Shown one piece after another: positions 1 through 13,000 of a stretch of 64,000 nucleotides of DNA. Origin of the DNA: Zerene cesonia (taxonomy: Eukaryota > Arthropoda > Insecta > Lepidoptera > Pieridae); assembly GCF_012273895.1 (NCBI RefSeq), contig NC_052118.1, positions 992,001-1,056,000 on the forward strand. The letters run 5' to 3'. The notes beneath the pieces were generated by a model that saw nothing but the letters and a program-made list of their open reading frames with translations, was not told the DNA's origin and did no database searches. Each line of letters opens with the position of its first letter. Position 1 is the stretch's first letter. Both the position numbers and the translations under genes were made by a program.

Positions 1-894
1 NNNNNNNNNNNNNNNNNNNNNNNNNNNNNNNNNNNNNNNNNNNNNNNNNNNNNNNNNNNNNNNNNNNNNNNNNNNNNNNNNNNNNNNNNNNNNNNNNNNN
101 NNNNNNNNNNNNNNNNNNNNNNNNNNNNNNNNNNNNNNNNNNNNNNNNNNNNNNNNNNNNNNNNNNNNNNNNNNNNNNNNNNNNNNNNNNNNNNNNNNNN
201 NNNNNNNNNNNNNNNNNNNNNNNNNNNNNNNNNNNNNNNNNNNNNNNNNNNNNNNNNNNNNNNNNNNNNNNNNNNNNNNNNNNNNNNNNNNNNNNNNNNN
301 NNNNNNNNNNNNNNNNNNNNNNNNNNNNNNNNNNNNNNNNNNNNNNNNNNNNNNNNNNNNNNNNNNNNNNNNNNNNNNNNNNNNNNNNNNNNNNNNNNNN
401 NNNNNNNNNNNNNNNNNNNNNNNNNNNNNNNNNNNNNNNNNNNNNNNNNNNNNNNNNNNNNNNNNNNNNNNNNNNNNNNNNNNNNNNNNNNNNNNNNNNN
501 NNNNNNNNNNNNNNNNNNNNNNNNNNNNNNNNNNNNNNNNNNNNNNNNNNNNNNNNNNNNNNNNNNNNNNNNNNNNNNNNNNNNNNNNNNNNNNNNNNNN
601 NNNNNNNNNNNNNNNNNNNNNNNNNNNNNNNNNNNNNNNNNNNNNNNNNNNNNNNNNNNNNNNNNNNNNNNNNNNNNNNNNNNNNNNNNNNNNNNNNNNN
701 NNNNNNNNNNNNNNNNNNNNNNNNNNNNNNNNNNNNNNNNNNNNNNNNNNNNNNNNNNNNNNNNNNNNNNNNNNNNNNNNNNNNNNNNNNNNNNNNNNNN
801 NNNNNNNNNNNNNNNNNNNNNNNNNNNNNNNNNNNNNNNNNNNNNNNNNNNNNNNNNNNNNNNNNNNNNNNNNNNNNNNNNNNNCGGTATAGCT
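1..894. other. assembly gap (run of N)
   Basis: All bases are N. Nothing can be said about the content, and the true gap length may differ from the number of Ns. Confidence 0.99.
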
Positions 895-3800
895 AACGTT
901 TAAAGTACCTTAATTCAACTTTGAGGCTGCATAAAAATTTGCTACTTTGTTGCATGCTCGAAAAAATACGACTTTATAAAACAGGATCCTTTAAAGTTAA
1001 AAGAAACAAACGTAGAGTCACGCCTCGGGCACTTGAAAACCGAGATGTCACCAGCGCTTACGTCACGAGGTCAACGGCCGCCAGTCGCACCGGGCACATT
1101 CGTAATGACACTTGTTAATTAAGTGGCCTGACCTAATTACTGGGCTTAGTGCCATCATTAAGTTATGTCACTCTTCTAAATGTATATAGAAGACGTCTTG
1201 TGCATGTCGTGATGTTTGCAACGATGTAGAGTTAAATAGAGCTCAAGAAAAGTCTCGTCCCTTTTTCAATGAAAATATCATTATTGAAAATATAATAGAT
1301 ACCAATCTATTCAAATTTTTATGATTTAATCAATATTTTAATTTAATTTATTCAGTTTAACAAATTCTATTCAATCGATTGCTACGAATCACCATGAAAT
1401 AAATGAGAATTTAGTCGATTGAATCTCTTTCAGTTAGGCATCAATAAGTAAGAGATTTTATAATACTTCAAATTGTATCCAGTTGGAATAAATATCGGAA
1501 CATTTAAATCATATTTTGCTCCAACCCAGTGTTATACAAATAAAGATAAAGCGGGTGTTTCAAAAATAAATCCTCGTAACTAACAGAATTTATCTTTTCA
1601 TGAGCAGTTGGATAACACTCTGCAACTTTTGCTGTTACGTAAACTGCACTTGAATAGAAAAAGATATACTACGAGTGCGCTACGCGACTACGCGATTCGT
1701 AGCTAAGTGCTACGACGAAATGAATGTAGACGGAAAACTTCAGAGATTGAGAAATATTTCTCCTTTTTATTTAAATAAATTCTTGCGACTTTATATTTAT
1801 TTACATTAGATTAGGATTTAAATGTCAAGAAGTATTAAATACATTCGTTTCAGTTTAAACAGATTTTACTTCTGTAATTAAATATTAATATAATTATAGT
1901 AATTATTTAAATGCTAATTATATATAGAAGATAAGAATTATTTCAAACGGCTATTAACTTGTTCATCCATGTTTTATTCGAGTACAAACTATAATCCAGG
2001 CGTGGAAGCAATTTTCCATCCGAATTATTCCTCGAAATCTCTCGTAATTATCTTCATTACTCGTTCTTCAAATCTCGCTGCAATTAATAAAAAGCCGATC
2101 TCAAAACAGGACGCATAAAGCATTCACAGAGTTCGTTCATAATGTAAAGACGGAAAGTAGGTCTTGAATGAAGCCTCGGAAATAGTGCCTTCAATATAAA
2201 TATGAGGCTATAGGTTAAGCTCTCAGCCCGAGATTTTGTTCTTTTGTCTCGTTTTCCGAGTAACAAGGATTTGGAGTCGTATGCTTTTTGTTTTTCTAGA
2301 TATACTCAATCACTAACTGATATGTACAAATAGAAAATGTTATGATGTTTGGCAATTTCTGAAGGAATTGAATTTCATTGAAACGGAGAATTGAAATGAA
2401 AATTAATGAAGACCAGATTAATAAATAAGTAGAAGAAAAATAATATTTGATAAAATAAACGTGGTTTTCACATAATATTCAATAGAATGAACGAAGAATT
2501 TACTAAAATTGTCTGAACATATAGTACATATGAAATTCCAGCCGAGTCCTCTGCCAAGATTCTGGTTAATCCTGGTTAGAGAACCAATACAGTCTCCTAA
2601 CCGTCCCAATGTCGTAATCAGCTGATCAGTACACTGACCACGTAGCTCCCTTGGACACTTGCCAGTTTGTAAAAACAATTGTGACGCCTACGTGAAGCCT
2701 ACGCTGCTACGGCGCTACGGTGCTACGCTTTAAATCTTAACGTTTCGTAAACAATGCCGCGTGAATACGTAAGCAGCCTGTTTATTTGATATCGAAAGCT
2801 AAAAAGGTTTATTGCTGTTTGTTATTTCTGAAATTAGGTCCTTGTATTTTTGGAGTTGAGAATAAAATAAAGCTTTATGTCTTTAAGTAAATTGTGTATT
2901 TCGATAATTTGTTGACCCTATTTCTTTTGTTCATTTCCTTTTAATATACATTAAATAGTTTGCTTCAGACATTTTAATGCATTTTTGTTACTTTTGAATA
3001 TGGAAATATTACTACTACCATCGATTTTCACATTAAAAAAAGAAAAACGTAAGAACACAATCTTTCAAAAACATTTCATATGTTAATCCCGAGTGTTGCA
3101 ATACAATATACATATGTATACTGCACAGCAAGTATTTAAGGATGAAGTGTACGGGAATGCCTGCACTCATTACAACTGCCTCCTCCCGGCTATACCACAA
3201 ACAGGAGTTAACGCTCGCTAATTTGTATTCGGTAGCGTTCTTAAATATAACCTCCAGTTAAATGCAATAAACCACGGGTTAATACTGGCCTGGTTGGCAA
3301 GCTCCGTGTAAAACTAAACCAATATACTTCTTAAAATTACTGCAGCCCGTTACGTAACGTCGCGTTTGGCAAACGGCCCAACTGTTCGGATTTTTAACTC
3401 GAATATCGAGTACATGTTATATAGGTTCAGGTTTGAGGTGTATATGATTATGCATTATGGGGTTATTGATAAATGTACGAGCATTTTATATGTTCTTTAT
3501 TGATGTATAGAATGAGTAGAGATAATTCTCTGTTCATTTTATAAACACTCAATTAATAATCTAAGTGATATAGTTTTGATTGCAGTAAGATGTTTGTATA
3601 CTTTTTATTCTATTTATAAAATTGACATCAAAGAATATACAAATTATTGTTTATATGTCAATGTCTGATTGGTAATTTCGCTTTATTTACTTACAGATGT
3701 TTATAAATAAATGTATGATATATATCGCGCTTTCGTCGCTTTTCCAATCAAAATGCTTTATTTGTGTCATCAAATATAAATTTACATTAGTGTGGAGCAT

Positions 3801-6800
3801 GACGTAATTAATTATATTTAATGTGTTTATGGCAACTAATAAGCAAAGTTAGAATAGTAATAACAAATTTGAACATGAGCATGAACAAAAAACATGAACA
3901 CAAATTGGAGTTGACAAAAAATAAGTGTTCTAGACTTACTATTGAAACGATAATAACTAAATTAAATGGAATATATACGATTCGTTACTGGCAATAGACA
4001 AGTTCCAACTATTTGCACACTCAACTCGCAATACTCAGCATTTTTACAATAGGACCGTTCGAGATCTATCCTTTACAAATTTACCTACCGTCTAGAAACA
4101 AAGCTCCCTGATTCGATTTAGCGAAGAGCTATCGTCTTTGATGTGACGAATCAAAGGCAGCGATCCATTCGTAATACATTTACCCGGGCCATTTCTGTCC
4201 CCTTAACCCGGCTGCAGTCCAATAAGATTTTCATTACGCGTTGAAAAGTTTTTAATGAGTGAATATTTTAAACCCTCGCTGCTGGATTAAGGTGATTGTT
4301 TTTTATGGCTTGTTTGTTTGCGAATATGCATTTATAGAACGAATGTGCGGTCGGGATTTCTGTTAGTGACCACTGGTGTTCTAGATAAAGTATTGCTTAG
4401 TTTGTCGCTTAACGTTTATGTAATGTACACATGATTTTGTAACAAGATTTGTGTCTTTATAAACACATCAACCACCTTTCGAATATTATCAATCATGAAA
4501 CGTTTTAATTTGTCAGATTAGTACAACATTTTGGCAGAATTCTCTCGATCTTTACAAATGGAATCACATGTTTCAGAATATTTGATCAATCACACACACA
4601 CATTCAGATATCACAAATGTTTGAATAAAACCTCTTCCAAAAGCTTTATCATCGCGATTATCATTTGTTAATAACACATTGTTGACAGAACGTTATTAAT
4701 AACACGATGTCAATGGCACATGTGCATGAATTCGAGTATAACACGTTTATTTCACGGCACCAAATTAATTTCGCAAACTCAAACTATTTCGAAATAAAAT
4801 TTCCACCGCCACCGCTTCTTTAATTACATTTCATTCAAGTTGACTGGAAATATTTGCTGTATTTCTGGCCATGCTAGCGTCGCGTGTTACACTCGCATAA
4901 CACCGACTTCTTAACATTAACTGCGAACTAAGCCTTGATTTACATATTAATTAAGATTCGGCCCCTAATTACAAAATCATCGGGTTGAAATTGGTGTTAA
5001 TTTTTTATTTAAAGAAACATTCCGCTCATTATAAACTTACTGAAACGCGAAATGTCGCATTGCCCATTTATTGTGTACGGAAAATAAAAATTATAGCGAT
5101 TGTTATTGTTGATAAGCATACCATCTCACACTAAAACAAAGAAAACACTTTTTGAACATAGATCAAATGATTAACATGAAAACGTACATCATAAATAAGT
5201 TCACTATACATGTAACAGCATGAGAATGATTAAAATGGTAATCACTTTAGCCATTGCAACTGGAAGCATAACCTATCCCACGTGTTGCTCCATAACCAAT
5301 AGGTCTTGTATATATAGCATATCCCAATTGCTGTTAGCACACTTCACGTCATACCAAAAGAAGCAATAACCCAATACCCGGGTCACAATGAAGGCATCAA
5401 TCAAGTAGCGTGGAAAGCCACTTATCAGATCTGTATTTGCGGCCTACTTATATATGTAATTTCCGCAAATCGATCGAGCGCCTTGGGACAGTAACTGGCC
5501 GCTAAATGTGGGTTTTAAAGCTGGGTTGTAGTTTTAAAGTGGAAAAATAGATGATATTTGATCATGGGGTGACGAGCACGTAATGCACTTTGCTGTAGCT
5601 GCGCCATGACGGTCTATACGCTTTTTTTTAAATGTGTAAAAGTAATTTTGAGTTTAAATTTTTCTGACATTTAGAATAATGGAAATATAGGATTAACTGA
5701 AATTTAACTACAGTTTAATTGTTTTTTTTCTAATCGTAAAGTGTTGTTGGTAAAGCTTTATTTATTCGTTTTGGAATTTCTGAAATATCCGTAAGCCAGA
5801 TTTTTTATATTGTTCCATTTTTATCTTTACTACACATTATTTCTTAAAGAAACTCAATCCGTCTTCAAAGGTTTTTAGTGTGCATTAGACGTAACACGAC
5901 CCTCCGAAATTGCCTAACCTTGTTCATGATGTATATAGGTCCATTCTGGCCTTTTAGTATCTAGTGTCTGATTTCTTGTCTTTTATTATCCGTTGCGTGA
6001 TAGGGTTTGATATCAGGCTTTAATTCCTGAATCTAGTGTCAAATAACTTTCAACCAAACTAAAAAGGAAGTTTTACGGATTGTATCTTGCGAAATAATCA
6101 TATTTATACGAGTATGAGGATATTGTTATTTACATTGTAACTCGTTTAGTATTCTGATATTTTACTTTGGTACATTTTATAATTCCAAAATTCACTTACA
6201 CTCAGAAGAGTCAAACTTTATTCTAAAACATCTGTGACCCAATCTTTTTCTAATATAAAACGTTAATAACATACCAATTCATTATCGAAACGAACTAACA
6301 GAATTATCACGTCCAGTCGTCCAGTTAAACTAAAAGAATTAACAGTGAGTCGTATTAACAAGCAATTTCTATTGAATCGAGTGTAAATTGAAAAACAGCG
6401 CGGTCAGATAATTAACTTAAGAGGTTTGACCTAATGCTGAAGGCACTCGGTTACAAGAATCTAGGGCTTTAGTGTTCATTGCAAAATAGACTCAATTTAC
6501 TATTTATTTCGTGGTATTCGTTGGTTTTAATTGGACTTTGTAAATGAAAATTCAAGTTTGTTTCGTTTGAAAGAATTATTGGCATATCAAGATATGATAA
6601 ATATTGCACAATTTTAATTATTTACATAGCATTTTCCTATCAACAAAGTAGGCTATGACCTATTCTCATAAGCTTATATCCGTGTCGGTTCATACGTGGC
6701 GATGACATCATCATATTACATGTTACGTGCTATTAAGTAAGGTATTATATTAATATGCCTTGCTGTGATCAGTTCAATAATTTTTCCACTTCATCCAATA

Positions 6801-7737
6801 ATTAGACATCAGAAAGCACTTTTAGTATTTTAGCAATTAAGTCACGTTTCGTATACTATTATACAGTGTGTTTATACCAACCAATTATATAATGCTTTTT
6901 AATTTCATTAACCCATTTCATTTCATGTTGTGAGAAAAATTATCGTTTCGCTACTGCCATTTAAACTTGAAGTATTTTGCTCACGCCGCTATTTATAATA
7001 GCAATTATAACTCTAAAGGTACTTTTCTATAGGGTTTGTAATTGCGTGAACAATTTTAATGAATCTGAGTTTGACATCTCCGTACTGGTCCTGAGGTCTC
7101 TCGGGCCTCGAGCGGCGATCTTAATTGAGATGGACACAATTTGAGAATTGTATGTATATTAATTTGGTGGCTATTTAATTATCAATGTTATATAGCTTTG
7201 GGAACGTTTCAGCCTGTTATATGGCCGTTTGTATGAAATAGAAATATTTAGCATTTTAATCCTTTACCAAATAAAATAAAGATATATGTATCTATCGAGC
7301 TAAGTAGATAAAAAGCTATGTCATTAATCTGATATCCTCGGCACACACCAAAGAAGTTAAACGCTTTAATTCACCAGGATTTCACCGCAAAAATGCTACG
7401 GACTAAAGGTAAAACGTTTCACCATTAAATCACGTTTAAAACAATGCATTTCACCTCTTTGTTTTTTATAATCTGACATCGCAGCGTGGTAGATGCCGCG
7501 ATCCTATGTATTATTTAGCATAATGCGCGCCGACACACGCCGGCTTACCTACAACGTTGTGTTAAATAATACACACTTTCATTATATTTCTTGCTGTGTA
7601 ATCGTTTTCTTATTTTAGTTCCGCCATATTGCTAGTTTCAGCGCAATGAAAAGCTCTCATGCTCGCATTTATGCACGCCTTTTAAGGTCTTTATCGCTAT
7701 AAATAGCTTTTGTATGTACTTGTATGTTTTAACAATC

Positions 7738-7759
7738 TATATATATATATATATATATA
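7738..7759. repeat. (TA)n microsatellite
   Basis: Perfect TA dinucleotide run of about 22 bases in the presumed Ten-m intron. Confidence 0.95.
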
Positions 7760-7784
7760 ATATATAAAATAAAGTAGAACAATT

Positions 7785-7895
7785 TGTTTGAATCCGCTAA
7801 TGTCAGAAGCTAGGGATTAATTTGAAAAATTCTTTCCCCTGAATGCTATCAGCGATATATGTACCACTGACGAAGCCGGGGCGGATCGCTGGTAT
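7785..7895 (+). repeat. dispersed repeat fragment (same family as 28111-28273)
   Basis: It shares the words GAAAAATTCTTTC, ATATGTACCAC and CGAAGCCGGGGC in the same order with the copy at 28111-28273. That arrangement is typical of a common lepidopteran repeat family. This copy is shorter and diverged. The class (SINE or non-autonomous DNA element) cannot be settled here. Confidence 0.6.
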
Positions 7896-9479
7896 ATGAA
7901 TGGTTGCTTACTCCTTAATATGGATTACGTTTTCTCAAGTTTTTCAATGTAGCCGGTAATCTTTTTGCAGATTTTCTATTGAAATTTCAAAAATGCATTA
8001 TGAAATTACTGTATCAAAAAACATGCATAACTAAACAAACGTTATAATCTCTCAGTTTGCAAAAGGTCGTTTAAATCTCATTTATTTATAGATGTAATCT
8101 TATTCTATTATATCTATAAATACTAAACCCATGTATTCAAAGGGAGATCGCGAATAATTCAAGTAAACGACACAATAAAATATCGCGCCTGTTCCCTTTC
8201 TGTTATAATTTTTATAATTAATGAAGAGAATTTGTATAATTTAGCCTTTAATAGTCCTCGGATGCTGTAAAAAGCAAATTTCCGACGAATCACAATACAC
8301 TCGACGCCATTACGGTTATAATAAAGATGTTTAGTCATAGCAGACATTTTTAATGATCCTGTTTTTTTAGCTCGGTCATTGGAGTGTGACACTCGCATAC
8401 TAGTTGTTGGGAAACTCACTGTTCATACATTGCTTATAGGAATTCTAAAAAGGCGTATAAATTAACAATGCAGTATTATAATAGCATAGTCTAATAGTCT
8501 TTATTCTATTCCTGATGACTTGTTACTAATGTTTTTGAAATAAGTGTCTTCGAAAACACATTTATATATGAAAAACACATTTATTTATGTATGAAATAAG
8601 TATAGGTAGATCTCTCTTCCCGAAGATCGAAGAGATCTCTTCCCAAATTCTATGTGAGATAAGGTTGAAACCAATTTCATGAACATTATTTTCCATGAAA
8701 CAATGACAGCACATCAACCATCAGCATACTAGCATAAACGATATCCCCTTTATTCACATTTAATATAATCAAACTCGCTGATGACGAAACAATATAACTT
8801 TCACAATTTCCGACTTATTGACTTGAAGTTTCGTTCAGTAATTCCACCTTGTAGCAACATCAATATTTTGTTGATTATTACGTCATGGGATTAAACCCAT
8901 AAAATATATCGCAAAAATATTCTCTTCTAGTAATAGTGCTGTTATTGATGATATTGATAATTGATGCAGCTTTTTAATGGAGTAAGAAGATTTAAAATAG
9001 GTCCAGTAGTTTTATGTGAAAACATTACAAACATATATAATAAGTAGTGATTGCTGAACATATGTGGATAAAATTAGTACATTTATAGATTTTAATGTTA
9101 ACAATACTTTGGGTTAACTGCCATGCAAATATCGTCATTATGAAAATGATATTAAGGAAACTGCTTTAAATAATCCAAACTGATACTTAGTAGTTCGAGT
9201 AATAAAGCGCTATCGTTTTTCACAGACACGAATACAAAAGCATCTTTTTACATCTAGTTATAGTTATTTTCTATTAATATAGTAGACTAGCTAGTTATAA
9301 AAGACAGCAGAACAAAGGCTGGGCTCGGCATGGCGAAATTAGTAAAGTTGATGCCATTATTGGAGGCGCTTACAAAGAGAGCTTTTGTCAGCGCATAATT
9401 ACCGCCCCTGTACTTTAGGTAACTATTATGATCTTTGGATAACGCGTTAATGTTGGACTGTATTTATTACGGGTTATTT

Positions 9480-9641
9480 AGCTTGGTGGTTAGATGGTTA
9501 GATGGCTTCGAACAGGACCTGAAAACGATTGGTGTGAAAAGCTGGAGAGCTTGGGCAGGGAATCGAGAGAGCTGGAAGAACAATATTGGATCAGGCCAAG
9601 GCCCACTCGCGGCTGTAGAGCCTCAGATGATGATGATGATT
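9480..9641 (+). mobile_element. non-LTR retrotransposon 3' remnant with (ATG)n tail
   Basis: The frame read from 9435 ends in a segment with the pattern W-DGFEQDLKTIGVKSWRAWA-R-W, followed by a short linker and an (ATG)n run just before the stop codon. That layout matches the extreme C-terminus of reverse transcriptases from RTE-like non-LTR elements in Lepidoptera, whose 3' ends finish in ATG-type microsatellites. The catalytic reverse transcriptase motifs are absent, so this is a dead 5'-truncated copy. The family assignment is from memory of the pattern and is moderately secure. Confidence 0.6.
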
Positions 9642-9899
9642 TAGCTTGGTAGGCTAGCTCATACAGACTAACGACTGAGACACTAGATAAAGGAATAAAG
9701 ATAGGAAAAACACTGACAGTACGATCACACTAATAAAAATTAAATGGAAGGTGTTCCTTGTCTTTTAACGATGAAATAAAGAATAGATTTAATTTAAATT
9801 AACTACAAAACGAATATTAAAATCCTATGCAGAATTAGTTTTGATCTCCCAACTACACAAATTTGAACAATAGTAAAAATTGAGAAATAATATCAAAAG

Positions 9900-10022
9900 C
9901 AATGGGATGGGATCAGGAAGCAAGCGGTGTTACACGTATATACCTTAGAGAATATCTGAGGCCGTCGGTCTAACGCCTGATACCTCCTTATGTCGGATTG
10001 TCAGTCCCAACGGACTAGTTCT
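9900..10022. repeat. possible dispersed repeat fragment
   Basis: This GC-richer patch includes GCCGTCGGTCTAACGCC and TATGTCGGATTGTCAGTCCC, words resembling lepidopteran SINE-like repeats. No second copy was found in the window, so the call rests only on general resemblance. Confidence 0.25.
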
Positions 10023-13000
10023 GTAACTTTATTAAAGTATATCACATATTTCTGATCACTACTGCTTTGAAAATTATGAGATAAATTGAGCAAAATGGTA
10101 CAATAATTACGCACTATTTTACTTCTGTATATACTTGAAAGTATACTACAGAAGACAGGATACAGCAGTACATAAAACGTGTAATTTTATTATGCTTTGT
10201 ACTTTGACCTATTCAGACAGCCAAGACTCGCTCGAAACTGGGTAAATTATATCCAAAACGTCAGCCAGCGCAGACATCTTGTTTGTCCGCCAGCAAATTG
10301 CCCATCGATTCCAACTCCGTCGGCAAGCACTTGCCGCAGTTCGAAATTCGTCTGCAATTTGTACCGCAAATTACGTCTTCGCCGAGTGCCGGCGCGCGGC
10401 GCTTCGTTAAGGCCCCGATTGGACCCATTGTGCGAAACGCGTAATCGCCCTGGACAATGGCCGATGACGCGGCGTAATTGCCGCTAAATAGCGTTTTAAG
10501 CGAAATTGCTTGATTTTAATTGTACGGCGCTGTGTTTGCTGGATTCTGCACGATTTATTTTGACACTTTCCCGCCCTTTTCGCTGTCAACGTAGGCTGTT
10601 TGACAGTTTTTTTAACGTGAACAGATAATTAATACAGTTTTTGTTTGCTCTCAAATTTATACGTGTAATTTAACTGGGTTATAATATTCAACCACCCATG
10701 AATTGATTATTTCATTGAAATAATGTTGAATGGATTACATCGACATCTTTAAATTCTGGTTATTGCCTCGCAAATGAGTCGTTTACTTTCGAATGACGTA
10801 TTAATTTTCGGGCCATAGAGTTTTATGTGTGACTGTAAATTTTATGTACATTTAATACGCATTTAAATTGACTGCGTTTAAATTTTATTCCTTGGTCTGT
10901 TAACGCCTACCTTGTAATTCTAGACGTCAATCGGAATTTATAGCATTTTCCCACTTATTTATTTAAACAAATCGATAATTTTATTAAAGAATTTAAATTG
11001 GTGTAACAACAGAAATCGTTTTATGAATTTGTAGTTACTCCCAAACTGTTTCTGACAAAACAAATTTGTATAAAAATTCTGGAACAAGGATTTAATTGCC
11101 ACAGAGTATAAACGGGAACACACGTCTCGCATATTTATTTCGCTGACAAAAATTCAGCATTTAAACTTTCTTTTGTTAACCTTTTTTCGCAGCGAATTTG
11201 TTTTATTTATTCTAATAACGTACCAGTTAGCGAGTTTAAGTCCGCCAAGCGAAGCGTGCAAAGTCCGTTAATTGAAACTATAAATATACAAGCGCCATTT
11301 TCCTAGGGCACTATTTTCGCGCCTTTTTCGCCCACGACAAAATGGATGCCCGCCGCGTTGTTATTTTAAAACTTTTGCTTAGTATACAGCTTTTCTTTTA
11401 AGTTTTGTTGTTGAAACAAGTTTTTCACAGTTCTATTTCATACTTTTAGAGTGCATTTTTAATAACTTCATTATAAATGCACCCGTGCACAAGTTGCTTT
11501 GAGCTAACGTTGGGATTTGTTTTATATTTTGAATCAAAAATCTTTATATGGAATTAATTTTAATTAAACATAACGCTATAAATATTGTCAAAGGGCTTTG
11601 TGGTTGTAACTTCGCAACGGCGTGATATCAAAATAATTTTTAAATTTTCACAATGTTTACTACGACGTTGTTTAAAATCCAGTGCCATCTATGAATCCGG
11701 CCGTGTGCTACTATAAAATTGAATACACAAAAATGATTATAAAGACGTAGATACTGCGAAATCGCGTTAACAGCTAGTTACGCGCACATAAAGGGGAATA
11801 TTATTTTTTTATTGCATCGCCCGCTCCCCTCGGGCGCGCGATAACTTCACATAATACCGGGATAGACCACTAAGCTGATAGAATTGTGCTTCGAATCAGC
11901 AGCCCTTTTGAAGTCCTATTAAATTGTGCCAGCGTTCGAGCCAACGCGTCCGTGAAATTGAGGCTTTATTGAAATTGTTGCCAATTTTTTACGCACTTTT
12001 TTTGTTGTTGATTAGATAAACCGGAATGGGCTGCGTTTGATGCGATTAAAATATCGTAATTTTTGGTGTGGGTGATAATTTCATGTGTATATATAAATAT
12101 ATGGTAATTTTTATTTGAATATCTGCAGGTTTTGATCAATTCACCGATGAATATGTTATCGATTGAATATTTAATTTCTACATAAATCGTAAAAGTATTT
12201 CATCCACATCTCAATCAATTTGGTACACGATCCAAATTACAAAATTTGACAAAATGTGACCTTATTTCATCTTCGTTTTAAGCATCAGTCTGTTAGACAA
12301 TTTTAACATCACTTCTAATAACTATAACGCTCATAAACATATGACACGTGAACAAAAATCACACAGAGTAATCAGCGAACAGAGTGTTTATAAAACGATA
12401 ATCTAAAATCAGCGGGTACACGCAAGACGGCAAGACAGGCTGCTATTATACAGCTATTACTTGCGACACTCATAATCGATCAATATTTACGGCGACAGCC
12501 ATCCGATACTGTAAATATTGAGACGGCCGGATTGAGATGTTTCTAGACATTTTTGTAATATTAGCTTTGCTTTAATCATTGTTACCGCGATATTTTGTAA
12601 GGCGAAACCCTTCTGGGCTACGTTTTTTGATATTCAATACTGATTTTTCACAGACTAGGTATCGACGCTTTTTAATTAGTATTTAGTGTTTGCTCTTTTT
12701 GATTTTGAACATTTCTCGGGAAATATGGTATTTCTGATGACGCGGTTTAAAATCACTTGATTAAACACGTTGTATATATGTAACTAGGTAATAAACAAAA
12801 AAAATGTACAATATATTCACAAGAATTCATGTCGACTGTGTTAACACCTCAGTTATTCGTCTCCTACAATAATAACAATATATGTCGATGCATACATCCA
12901 CGTAACTATCCATAACATGACAAATCGGATGCCCCTTCGCCCCAGGACCGTCCACGCTCATTACACCCGCTCCATATAATTTATTTGCCCCAGCAAATAG

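Noticed and set aside
10197..10589. 96- and 60-codon frames in a GC-richer patch
   Set aside because: No domain and no flanking splice signals. The patch may be a conserved non-coding element, but nothing proves it.
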